Positions 7,817 through 15,675 of a stretch of 29,164 nucleotides of DNA are shown here, one piece after another. The notes beneath the pieces were generated by a model. The model had not been told where the DNA came from. It searched no databases and worked only from the letters and a program-made list of their open reading frames with translations. Source of the stretch: CAWUKV01 sp963923025 (lineage in GTDB: Bacteria; Cyanobacteriota; Cyanobacteriia; Phormidesmidales; Phormidesmidaceae); assembly GCA_963923025.1 (NCBI GenBank), contig CAWUKV010000040.1:1-29164 (forward strand). The letters are read 5' to 3'. Position 1 is the stretch's first letter; every line of letters starts with the position of its first letter. The position numbers and the translations under genes are program-made.

Positions 7817-9403
7817 ATGTTCAGGCGCATTCAAACCCCTTTAAACGTTGCTTTATGGCTTGGCCTGTTGAGTCTGTCTGCCCAGGCGCAGGTTACCAAA
7901 CCATCTAAGCCTGTAGCCTCCACAGTTCTTAGGTTGTCAATTATCTCGACAGCTGAGCCTTTGTCCGATAGCGTCCCCGTCCTTCCTGTGCGCGAGATGC
8001 CCGGTTATGAGGCCCAAACTAGCGAGACGCCAGAGCGCGACAATCCCTTACTCCCGTCGTTCTCCGTTGCCGATTTGGGAACTGTAGAACCGGCACAACG
8101 CATTGACTTTACAGAACTTGCGCCTGCATCAGAGGTGCCTAACCGCCCCATGGAAGCGCAAACTTCTTCCGAAGCAGAAGCTCCGCGATTCCCCTCCACC
8201 CAGCTCTATGGCCAGATTGTTTTTGGCGTGCAAAACCGCAGCTCCAACAGTTCCGACTTTGTTGATGCCAACAGCAACAGCCTCGGACGGGATGGTATTC
8301 CAGAAAGCCCCGATCCTCGAACAGGAACAACGGCAGGGTATAACGCACAGCTCTCCTTAATCACCCAATTTAGTGAACGGAGCTATCTGCTCACAGGAAT
8401 ACAGTCTGGCAACTTAAATACTGGCGTTAATAACACCCTATTTGGTTTTAACAATACTTTTACTGCTCTGGGCTACGAGCTGGACACAAACAATGACATC
8501 GTCATCAGCGATTTCAGCTATCGTCACCTGCTAGCCAATAACTTTGCCGTCATTGCAGGACCTGCGGGGGTTAACCCCGTTAGCGTCTTTCGAGGCCCCT
8601 CACGAGTCGAAAGTGCTGGGTTTGGACCGCTGTCTCGCTTTGCCCAGCGGAACCCTATCTTACAGATGGGGGGTACCAGCGCAGGTGTAGGGTTTGACTG
8701 GCAGGCAACCCCCGAGGTCAGCCTACAAGGCGTATATTCCAGCACACTGGCGTCTTCAAATCCGACAACAGGCTCATTAGGAGATACCTACACCGTTGGT
8801 CTCAATGCCTTGATCACCCCTACCGAAACAACAGATATAGCATTTTACTACTTGCACTCTTACTCAGGGGCAAATGGCGGTTTCCTACGAACCGGCGTTG
8901 GCGACGATCAGCTTTCGGCCAATCTCAATTCTCGCCTTAGTACCCACGGATTTGGTGCAACAGCCAACTGGGCCATTACCCCCGATGTCTCCTTAGGGGG
9001 CTGGGTCGGGTTTACCAACTCCACTGAGATCAGCAATAGTGAACTCAACAATGGCGGTACCGTCCAAACTACAAACTGGATGCTGTCACTACAGTTTCCC
9101 GATCTGTTTGCCGAAGGAAACTATGGTGGTATTGTCTTCGGCCAGCCCCCCCGCATCACAGGCAGCAATCTGCAGATCAACACTGCACTATCGGGCAATA
9201 TCCCCAGTTTCTTTGAGGGAAAGGGGGGTACCACTCGCGGTGGACGATCTGATGCAGCCTATCATCTAGAAGCCTTTTATCGATGGCGACTGACGGATAA
9301 TTTTACCGTTACTCCAGGGATGATTTTAGTTTTCAACTCGGGGCACAACCGCAATAACGGCACTATCGGCATTGCGGCAGTACGAACAACCTTCTCGTTT
9401 TAG
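7817..9403 (+). CDS. outer-membrane porin of the OprB/cyanobacterial type, without SLH domain
   Basis: A 528-residue exported protein. The signal peptide (MFRRIQTPLNVALWLGLLSL, cleavage near AQA/QV) is followed by about 100 residues rich in Pro, Ser and Glu, then a beta-barrel from about residue 127 (LYGQIVFGVQNRSS) to the terminal phenylalanine (VRTTFSF), as expected for Bam-dependent outer-membrane proteins. The barrel resembles the carbohydrate-selective OprB family and cyanobacterial 'iron uptake porins' (FSYRHLLANNFAVIAGPAG, GVGFDWQATPEVSLQGVYSS, YRWRLTDNFTVTPGMI). Those usually carry an N-terminal SLH domain and coiled coil that anchor them to the cell wall; neither is present here. Substrate is unknown. 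GAGAG lies six nucleotides before the ATG. The 244 bp before it hold no recognised gene. Confidence 0.85.
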   Translation: MFRRIQTPLNVALWLGLLSLSAQAQVTKPSKPVASTVLRLSIISTAEPLSDSVPVLPVREMPGYEAQTSETPERDNPLLPSFSVADLGTVEPAQRIDFTELAPASEVPNRPMEAQTSSEAEAPRFPSTQLYGQIVFGVQNRSSNSSDFVDANSNSLGRDGIPESPDPRTGTTAGYNAQLSLITQFSERSYLLTGIQSGNLNTGVNNTLFGFNNTFTALGYELDTNNDIVISDFSYRHLLANNFAVIAGPAGVNPVSVFRGPSRVESAGFGPLSRFAQRNPILQMGGTSAGVGFDWQATPEVSLQGVYSSTLASSNPTTGSLGDTYTVGLNALITPTETTDIAFYYLHSYSGANGGFLRTGVGDDQLSANLNSRLSTHGFGATANWAITPDVSLGGWVGFTNSTEISNSELNNGGTVQTTNWMLSLQFPDLFAEGNYGGIVFGQPPRITGSNLQINTALSGNIPSFFEGKGGTTRGGRSDAAYHLEAFYRWRLTDNFTVTPGMILVFNSGHNRNNGTIGIAAVRTTFSF

Positions 9404-9569
9404 AGACTCACAAATGCAGCCCCCAGCGAGCTTACGCTAATCTTAGTCACTGAAAGCGTAAACACCTCTTCCTAGCAGCCTCGTCTCCTGTCAAAGACCA
9501 GCGATGCAGGCATCAAGTTTCATCCTGAGTAGCCCATTCAAAGAGAAGCCGCTGTGACGCCTACGCCCT

Positions 9570-9599
9570 AAATCCTTCTTCCAAGAGAAGAGGGATTTT
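9570..9599 (+). terminator. hairpin after the porin gene, possible terminator
   Basis: Arms AAATCCTTCTT (9570-9580) and AAGAGGGATTT (9588-9598) form an 11-bp stem with one G-U pair and a 7-nt loop. Only a short T run (9596-9599) follows, so termination may be weak. It also lies just 24 nt before the next ATG and could act in the leader of that gene. Confidence 0.4.
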
Positions 9600-9622
9600 G
9601 AATCCTCTCACATATCAAAATT

Positions 9623-10372
9623 ATGAAACAGCAATTTTTTACAATCGGTTGTCTCACCCTAGGCTGTCTGACAATAATGCCTAATGCCGTAATAGCCCAA
9701 TCAGCCATCCCCATTACTGGCGGCACCATTGTGGTTGATGGGTTAAATACCCCCGAAGGCACCACCGCCACCTTTGTTACCCCTCAGGGCAGCATCGATA
9801 GCAGTACCACAGCTATCGTCAGTACCAATGGCTGGCTGAATCCCTGTTGTTCAATCGTGGGCCACATGAGTGGCGTGGGCTATTCGGCCAATGGGCCTGT
9901 TGTATTCTCAAACTTGCCTTGGGTCGTCGAGACCCCAGCCGGAACCCCCTATACGCCAGTTGGTGGTGCTCAGAGGGAGATCGTGGGTGGCGTGATTAAT
10001 GGTGCCTACGACAACCCTATCAATCCTCGGTTTAATGGCATGCACACACCGGGTCAAAGCATTATGTTTAACTTATCGGTAAATAATGCCTTTGATGCCA
10101 GTGCTGGCGGATTCTCCTTTGAGCCGCTGCCACCACCAGCTGCCCCCACCGTGCTCCCACCACCTCTAGCCGCAGATCCAACAGTGGAAATCGGCAATTT
10201 TGAACTTCCAGAATTTTCCACCGTATCCGGTAATCCTGAGCAACAAGACCGCATTGCTTTTGCTCAGCAGGAATCTGATGCCAACTATAGCCCTGGCAAT
10301 CTGTGGTCTCCGCGATTAAATGGAATCCACACTCGTCTTATTCCTGCCTGGACACCAGGGCTGTATCAATAA
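9623..10372 (+). CDS. secreted hypothetical protein with a repeated N/S-P-R-x-N-G-x-H-T motif
   Basis: A 249-residue protein with a clear signal peptide (MKQQFFTIGCLTLGCLTI, cleavage near VIAQ/SA). I do not recognise the family. The mature part is Gly/Asn/Pro-rich and beta-looking: TIVVDGLNTPEGTTATFVTP, then a paired cysteine (LNPCCSIVGHM, residues 75-76). A polyproline segment (about 168-182, PLPPPAAP, LPPPLAADP) separates two related motifs: NPRFNGMHTPG at 134-144 and SPRLNGIHTR at 229-238. It follows the porin by 219 nt on the same strand and may be periplasmic or surface-exposed. No LPXTG, PEP-CTERM or membrane anchor is visible. The signal peptide makes a real gene likely; no function can be assigned. 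Confidence 0.7.
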   Translation: MKQQFFTIGCLTLGCLTIMPNAVIAQSAIPITGGTIVVDGLNTPEGTTATFVTPQGSIDSSTTAIVSTNGWLNPCCSIVGHMSGVGYSANGPVVFSNLPWVVETPAGTPYTPVGGAQREIVGGVINGAYDNPINPRFNGMHTPGQSIMFNLSVNNAFDASAGGFSFEPLPPPAAPTVLPPPLAADPTVEIGNFELPEFSTVSGNPEQQDRIAFAQQESDANYSPGNLWSPRLNGIHTRLIPAWTPGLYQ

Positions 10373-10431
10373 GCCAAGGGGTAGTGCTGCATAAGAATAT
10401 CATCAGCACAACCTCACAAGTTCGCCAAATT

Positions 10432-10457
10432 GTTTTCCTAGAATCAGACTAGAAAAC
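10432..10457 (+). promoter_or_regulatory. small hairpin in the leader of the CBS-CP12 gene
   Basis: GTTTT plus CTAG (10432-10441, with one bulged C) pairs with CTAGAAAAC (10449-10457) around a 7-nt loop. It ends five nucleotides before the GGGAGG ribosome site of the CBS-CP12 gene, so it could influence translation. A modest structure that may be incidental. Confidence 0.3.
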
Positions 10458-10475
10458 GAGGGGAGGGCTGAGCGG

Positions 10476-11102
10476 ATGATGAAAGTGGCAGATATCATGA
10501 CATCAGAAGTTGTGACGGTACGCAACTCTATCACGGTGGCAGAAGCAGCTAAGCTAATGCAACAGCGTCAGGTACAGGCGCTGATCGTTGAAAAAAGTCA
10601 TGAGCTAGACGCCTATGGCATTGTCACCATTGACGATATTGTTGGACAGGTCATTGCCTTCGGACGCGATCCAAAGCAGATTCGCGTCTACCAGATCATG
10701 ACCAAACCCTGCATTGTTCTCAATCCTAATTTGGGCGTTGCGTACGCAGCACGTCTGCTGACGCAAACACGCTGCCACAGCGCTCCGGTCATTCAATCCG
10801 AGCTCCTGGGGATTGTATCCGTTACCGATATCCTGGAACGCGGCAATGCGATCGCACACCCCCAGGAGCTGGAGCTGGCTGAGAAAATTCAACATCTATC
10901 CGAAACGGCCCGTCAAATTTGTCAGAAAAATGGTCCCGGGTCTACTGCTTGTGCCAATGCTTGGTCCGTTGTCGATGCACTCCAGGCTGAGTTTTCTCAT
11001 CAGCAGCCTGAGCCATTGGAGAAGACCGCATCAGAGATATTTTATGATGCGTATCCAGAGGCCTTCAAAGACCGCGAATATGAGGCTTGGTGTAGCGGCT
11101 AA
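10476..11102 (+). CDS. CBS-CP12 fusion protein (Calvin-Benson cycle regulator)
   Basis: A 208-residue protein with two CBS domains, residues about 3-65 (VADIMTSEVVTVRNSITVAE) and 71-123 (YQIMTKPCIVLNPNLGVAYA), joined to a C-terminal CP12-like domain (about 133-205). CP12 is a redox-switched linker that binds phosphoribulokinase and glyceraldehyde-3-phosphate dehydrogenase; CBS domains usually bind adenine nucleotides. CBS-CP12 fusions are known only from cyanobacteria, to my knowledge. The first CP12 cysteine pair (C149, C159 in CQKNGPGSTAC) and the core NAWSVVDALQAE are present. The second pair is missing: the usual C-DDNPEADE-C reads YDAYPEAFKD, with a lone C206 near the end. GGGAGG at 10462-10467 supports the start. 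The next gene converges, 51 nt away. Confidence 0.85.
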   Translation: MMKVADIMTSEVVTVRNSITVAEAAKLMQQRQVQALIVEKSHELDAYGIVTIDDIVGQVIAFGRDPKQIRVYQIMTKPCIVLNPNLGVAYAARLLTQTRCHSAPVIQSELLGIVSVTDILERGNAIAHPQELELAEKIQHLSETARQICQKNGPGSTACANAWSVVDALQAEFSHQQPEPLEKTASEIFYDAYPEAFKDREYEAWCSG

Positions 11103-11153
11103 TGGTGATGCAGAACTGGTGGTGAAAGGACTGATTTGAGTAATGGCGGAGGA

Positions 11154-11921
11154 CTAAATCTGCTGCATCTGTTTTGCCAAAGCTACAAACTGGCGGGGAG
11201 AGGTAACATAAAACGCCTCTGCATAGTCCACGCCTACCTTTAGGCCGCGGTAGCGGTTGAGCCCAATGGCGGCCTCCTCGTAGGGAACAGAATGAATTTG
11301 AGACTCATATAGGCGAATGGCTTCTCGCTTTTGCGGCACTACTGTTGAAATATCAACTGCGGCATTGGGCCAAAGCGTGGACCAAATTTCGTAGCCCCAA
11401 ATCTCTAAATCGTTGTCTGTTTTAGCCTGCTGTAGTGCGGTTGCCAAACATAGGCTGGTTGCTTGATGATCGCGGTGCATATCCGTGGGAAAGGGCGTCA
11501 GGATAATGTCGGGGTGAAAGGTCTCGATCTCTAGCACCATCTCCTTGACCAGCTCTGCCTGCTGACACATCACATTGCCGTCTGGAAAACCCCAGCCATC
11601 ATAGTCACATCCCAGCAATTGGCAGGCTGACCGAGCCTCAGCCATGCGGGTGTGTTCGATCGTGTTGTCTGGTGCACGGAGTACGCCCGTGATAAAGATG
11701 ACGCGCACGGTGCAGCCAACGTTTTGGGCCTTAGCCAAAGTACCTGCTGCTGCAATGGTTTCATCATCGTTGTGCGGTGCAAAAACAAGAATTTTGCCAG
11801 ATGGTAAAGCCTTAAGCTGAACCGACTGACGATGCACAAAGTGTTGAGTACGGGCCAGCAGCCGGGAAACACCCCATTGGCGAAGTTGATGAACCCATTG
11901 AGTCATTAATGAGATGCCCAT
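11154..11921 (-). CDS. PIG-L/LmbE-family zinc deacetylase
   Basis: A 255-residue member of the PIG-L family, which removes N-acetyl groups from GlcNAc-type sugars on lipids or small molecules. The zinc/catalytic motif usually read as AHPDDE appears as APHNDDE (48-54), with Asn replacing Pro, and the second ligand motif TDMHRDH is at 146-152. The first 40 residues are a basic, amphipathic extension (WVHQLRQWG, LLARTQHFVHRQ). The ATG at 11921 has no clear Shine-Dalgarno site, and an in-frame ATG at 11906 is an alternative. It is the last gene of the minus-strand glycan run, 71 nt downstream of a polysaccharide deacetylase, so a role in de-N-acetylating a glycan intermediate is likely but inferred. 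Confidence 0.88.
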   Translation of the reverse strand: MGISLMTQWVHQLRQWGVSRLLARTQHFVHRQSVQLKALPSGKILVFAPHNDDETIAAAGTLAKAQNVGCTVRVIFITGVLRAPDNTIEHTRMAEARSACQLLGCDYDGWGFPDGNVMCQQAELVKEMVLEIETFHPDIILTPFPTDMHRDHQATSLCLATALQQAKTDNDLEIWGYEIWSTLWPNAAVDISTVVPQKREAIRLYESQIHSVPYEEAAIGLNRYRGLKVGVDYAEAFYVTSPRQFVALAKQMQQI

Positions 11922-11992
11922 AGTCGAATGAAGCTATTGTTGGCCGTGGTACTAGTGAAGTTGACGAGCTGCCCGACGCATCGGTTCAGTCA

Positions 11993-13081
11993 TCAGTGTG
12001 CATCGGTCCAGGCTCGACCCAGCAGTTGTTTGGATAGGTCAGGGAAAGCTCCTCCCGTCCGTAATCTCAGTAAAGTCATTGAACGGGCCGCCTCTAATCG
12101 AGGTAGGGCATAAATGTCTGGATTGGGACGGACAACAGGGTCGTCTGCTGTTGTAACCGCTGAACGAACGGACGTCTGCTTTAGGCGTGCCCGAGTCGCC
12201 GCGTTACAGCGGTTGTAAGGGTAAGCAAAATGATGGGGGCGATAGCCGGTTTCTGCCTCAACTCGCTGAACTGCGGTTTGTACCTCCCACGCTGTGGCAT
12301 CAATATGGGTCGTGAGATCAATGTGATTGACGGTATGAACGCCAAGTGCAAAGTTGGGATACTCTTGCTGTAGCCGTCGAACATCGTCCCAGGTCATGGT
12401 TAGGCGAGGGGATGTTTCTAGCGGAGCCAGCTGAGCGCGTACCTCGGTGAGGATAGCTTTACGCAATGGCACAGGTGCTGTTACCAGCTGATCAACAATC
12501 CTAAAATAGGCATCCCGCAAGGTTAATGGGTTAACTAGTGTCCAGGTATTTAAACCAAAGTCAGTTAGATCGAGCTGCTGCCTAGAACGCACCCGAAAGT
12601 AGCCGTACAGCGTATCAATCCATTGGTTAGAGCCTCGATCTATGTAGTCCGTTGCCAGGTAGACCACAGCCGGTAACTGATACCGTGCCAGAATAGGCGC
12701 AGCCACTTCCAAATTGTCTAGGTAGCCATCATCAAACGTAATTGCGACTGTCCCACGCGGCAAGGGTTCTTGAGTATGAAGGGCCGCGATCAGGTAATCC
12801 AGCGATACCACATGACGTCGTCGGGCCAAAAATGACATCTGTCGCTCAAACACCCGAGCCGGCATGCTATTACACGGGTCTACCCAGCTATAGTCGGCTG
12901 GGGTAGGTACGCTGTGATACATCAAGATGGTTGCTGTCGGGGTCTGGCGCAGCCGAGAAAAGATCGGCGCTAGACCTGACCAGTACAGCAGTGGCTGGGT
13001 GCTTTTGAGCGCACGTCGTTTTAAGCTGTGGCGGGGCAGGGTATCGAGAGTATGTAAATGGGTGTTTTGGAATAGATACAT
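11993..13081 (-). CDS. polysaccharide deacetylase (NodB homology, CE4)
   Basis: A 362-residue carbohydrate-esterase family 4 enzyme, expected to remove acetyl groups from a polysaccharide. Motif 1 is TFDDGY at 115-120 (catalytic Asp and metal-binding Asp). The motif 2 histidines are in HTVNH at about 249-253, and a further conserved block is PHHFAYPYN. The sequence also shows the ILMYHSV opening (about 52-58) of the PgaB/IcaB-like subgroup. There is no obvious signal peptide, so it may act in the cytoplasm or be attached through its basic N-terminus. It lies between GalE (53 nt upstream) and the PIG-L gene (71 nt downstream) on the same strand. Confidence 0.9.
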   Translation of the reverse strand: MYLFQNTHLHTLDTLPRHSLKRRALKSTQPLLYWSGLAPIFSRLRQTPTATILMYHSVPTPADYSWVDPCNSMPARVFERQMSFLARRRHVVSLDYLIAALHTQEPLPRGTVAITFDDGYLDNLEVAAPILARYQLPAVVYLATDYIDRGSNQWIDTLYGYFRVRSRQQLDLTDFGLNTWTLVNPLTLRDAYFRIVDQLVTAPVPLRKAILTEVRAQLAPLETSPRLTMTWDDVRRLQQEYPNFALGVHTVNHIDLTTHIDATAWEVQTAVQRVEAETGYRPHHFAYPYNRCNAATRARLKQTSVRSAVTTADDPVVRPNPDIYALPRLEAARSMTLLRLRTGGAFPDLSKQLLGRAWTDAH

Positions 13082-13134
13082 CGGTCACAGGCTCAATCAA
13101 AGGCATAAACGGGATGGACAGATGCCGATCTTGT

Positions 13135-14175
13135 TTACACCATCATTTCGTTAGTTGTGGCCACGGGGGGCTGAGAAATAGTGTGGCGGCGCTGGTGCCA
13201 CCGCCAGGCATGATGCACCATTTGCTTAAGGGTCGGATACTGGGGCCGCCAGCGTAGAACTCGGCTGGCTTTGTCGGTGTTGCCCACCAAGATGGGGGGA
13301 TCCCCGCGCCTGCGATCGCAGGTCATGACGGGAATGGACCGGCCAGTAATCTGTCGTGCTGTGTCAATCACCTCGCGGACTGAACATCCGTTGCCGCTGC
13401 TCAGGTTAAAGGTTTGGCTGGTCCCACCGTTTAACAGATACTCCAGACCCAGCAAATGAGCGTTGGCCAAGTCACTCACATGAACGTAGTCGCGAATGCA
13501 AGTTCCGTCTGGCGTATCGTAGTCAGTCCCGTAGAGGCTAACCGCCGACTGCTGCCCCAATGCCGTTAGCAGAATGCGAGGAATTAAGTGAGTTTGTGCA
13601 CTATGGCCTTCGCCGAGCTGTGCCTGGGGGTCGGCACCCGCCGCATTGAAGTTCCGTAAAACAACAGACTGGAGACTATAAGCCTTATCGAAATCGGCCA
13701 GCATGCGTTCGACAGCTAGCTTACCCGCGCCGTAGGGACTGATCGGACGCTGAGGGTGACCTTCAATAATGGGAAGGTCGTTAGCTAGCCCATAAACTGA
13801 AGCAGAGGAGGAAAATACCAGCTTATTCAACCCCGCCGATATCATAGCCTCTAACAACGTCAGCGTTCCTGTGACGTTATTGCGATAGTACTTAGCGGGT
13901 TCAAGAATCGACTCGCCGCTGTAGGCATGGGCTGCTAGGTGAATAACCGCATCAATGCTACAGGTCGAAAAGACTTGACTCAGCTGGTAGAAATCGCCAA
14001 TGTCTCCGACGACCAACTCTGTCTCTAAAACAGTTTCAACTCGACTGCGGTGTCCGTAGGTCAAGTTGTCGAACACAATGACCCGGTAGCCCCGGGACTT
14101 GAGTGCTAAAACAACGTGAGATCCAACATATCCAGCGCCGCCAGTAACCAGCACAGTGGGGGTTGTCGTAAACAT
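13135..14175 (-). CDS. galE: UDP-glucose 4-epimerase
   Basis: A 346-residue extended short-chain dehydrogenase, the usual GalE length, interconverting UDP-glucose and UDP-galactose. The NAD-binding motif GGAGYVG is at 12-18, the catalytic serine lies in FSSSASVYG (121-129), and the YxxxK pair is Y148/K152 in YGAGK. GalE-specific stretches include VIHLAAHAYSGES, VVLRNFNAAGADP and GTDYDTPDGTCIRDYVHVSD. UDP-GlcNAc epimerisation cannot be excluded. No good Shine-Dalgarno site precedes the ATG, so translation may depend on upstream genes. It sits between GT4 and the deacetylase and probably supplies galactose-type donors for the same glycan. Confidence 0.95.
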   Translation of the reverse strand: MFTTTPTVLVTGGAGYVGSHVVLALKSRGYRVIVFDNLTYGHRSRVETVLETELVVGDIGDFYQLSQVFSTCSIDAVIHLAAHAYSGESILEPAKYYRNNVTGTLTLLEAMISAGLNKLVFSSSASVYGLANDLPIIEGHPQRPISPYGAGKLAVERMLADFDKAYSLQSVVLRNFNAAGADPQAQLGEGHSAQTHLIPRILLTALGQQSAVSLYGTDYDTPDGTCIRDYVHVSDLANAHLLGLEYLLNGGTSQTFNLSSGNGCSVREVIDTARQITGRSIPVMTCDRRRGDPPILVGNTDKASRVLRWRPQYPTLKQMVHHAWRWHQRRHTISQPPVATTNEMMV

Positions 14176-14222
14176 GTGAGGCGATTCATCAGGAGAGAAA
14201 TAGGCGAGAAATAAGCGTGATA

Positions 14223-15536
14223 TCAGGCTACCATTTGTTCATTAGCTGAGTCTTTGGCTGATCGGTGCGTCGCTAGCTGCGTAGGGAGAACCGGAGCTGC
14301 CGCAGGTTCAGGACGGATGGCAGGGGTTTGACCCTGGAGACGTGCTTTTATTACCTGGAACAGCAATCCGACTTCGTGATCGAGATTGAACTCGTTGCGA
14401 ATCTTGGCACGGCCTGTTGCCGCAAACTCACGGCGCAGTTCGGGACTGTTGAGCAGCGTTTTGAGTGCTTGAGTCAGCGATAGGTTGTCGCCAGGGGAGA
14501 CAAGATAACCGCTCTTACCCTGTTCAACTAAGTCGCTATGACCGGCAATCTGTGTCGATACAACAGGAACCCCCGCTGCTAGCGCTTCCATGAACACAAT
14601 GGGGAGCCCTTCAGCAAAGGTGGGTAGGACAAATACATCCGACTGCTGTAGGTAGGTGCGGACCTCCGCCTGAGATTTGTACCCGACGAAATTAACTACG
14701 TCGCTAACGCCGAGGTCTGCCGCCATTTTCTCAAGCATGGGGCGTTCGGGACCGTCGCCTACCAGGGTCAGCTGAGCATTGGGGTTGGTCTGCTTGAGCT
14801 GAGCCATACTTTCCAGCAGAATGGGTACGCCTTTAACAGCGGCCAGACGACCCACAAACACCAGATTTTGCCGTTCTGCTGGGTGGCTGACACAGTCAAA
14901 CAGGTCAGGTTCCACACCACAATGGATGAGATGCAGCTTGTGCCACTGCTCAGGCGGGGTAAAAATCATGCACTGACTACGGCAAAAATGACTGATGCAG
15001 CGGACAAATAGCGCTTCTCGGAACTTGACGTCCAGCCGCCAGCGGATAGCCTCGAAAAAGACCATGGGACCTTGAATAGAGAAGCTAAAACTCCGACCCG
15101 ACAACGCCGCAGCCAACAGGGTGACATTACAGTTGGCGTCACCAAAGTGATTGTGCAGGTGGTCGATTTTCTGCCTTTGAACCTGCCGTGCCAAAATGCC
15201 TGCTTCTGCAAAGTAAAATAGACCGTACAGGTTGCCTTTGATACCGGACTGACGGATCTCCCAAGCCAAGGCTGCAGCTTTGAAATAGCGGATAGGTGAC
15301 TGAAAGAAGAGAATCAGGTGGGCCAGGATCAGCGCGACGGGATTAGCGGCAGCCAAAACGTAAAATGTTCTTGCTCGCTCTTCTCGCTGTTCTTGTCCGA
15401 CCATGTGCTTATCGTCGGTTTTGCGAATAGAGAAGGAAAAGACTTCTGCACCCTGCCTTCGCAGCGCTGCGATGTCTCGTTGAATAAAGGTATCGGTGGC
15501 GCGGGGATACTCCCCTGTAATGTAGGCAAGACGCAT
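14223..15536 (-). CDS. glycosyltransferase family 4 (WcaL-like)
   Basis: A 437-residue GT-B fold retaining glycosyltransferase. The N-terminal acceptor half has the colanic-acid-transferase-like features YITGEYPRATDTFIQRDI and HLHNHFGDANCNV. The C-terminal donor half has LVFVGRLAAVKGVPILLESM and the EX7E signature EGLPIVFMEALAAGVPVVST. The start is firm: AGGAG lies six nucleotides before the ATG. The last 40 or so residues (about 396-437) are low-complexity, Pro/Ala/Thr-rich and dispensable-looking. It lies 139 nt downstream of the ABC exporter in the glycan run; the donor sugar cannot be read from sequence. Confidence 0.92.
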   Translation of the reverse strand: MRLAYITGEYPRATDTFIQRDIAALRRQGAEVFSFSIRKTDDKHMVGQEQREERARTFYVLAAANPVALILAHLILFFQSPIRYFKAAALAWEIRQSGIKGNLYGLFYFAEAGILARQVQRQKIDHLHNHFGDANCNVTLLAAALSGRSFSFSIQGPMVFFEAIRWRLDVKFREALFVRCISHFCRSQCMIFTPPEQWHKLHLIHCGVEPDLFDCVSHPAERQNLVFVGRLAAVKGVPILLESMAQLKQTNPNAQLTLVGDGPERPMLEKMAADLGVSDVVNFVGYKSQAEVRTYLQQSDVFVLPTFAEGLPIVFMEALAAGVPVVSTQIAGHSDLVEQGKSGYLVSPGDNLSLTQALKTLLNSPELRREFAATGRAKIRNEFNLDHEVGLLFQVIKARLQGQTPAIRPEPAAAPVLPTQLATHRSAKDSANEQMVA

Positions 15537-15580
15537 AGACTTCTCCTAGCTTGAAGAGTGGGGCGCGAAGTGAAATGCAG

Positions 15581-15603
15581 TTCAGAAAAAGTTTCAGAAA
15601 AAG
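15581..15603. repeat. short tandem repeat TTCAGAAAAAG
   Basis: TTCAGAAAAAG occurs at 15581-15591 and 15593-15603, a 12-bp period, in the 139-nt gap between the ABC exporter and GT4 genes. Likely slippage or a minor binding site. It is the only distinct element seen in this gap. Confidence 0.6.
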
Positions 15604-15675
15604 CGTATCAAAAGTAACCGTTTTAATCACTCAAGGGTAAAGACGGGGACTAGATCAGCGAGTTCCGTAAAACCA

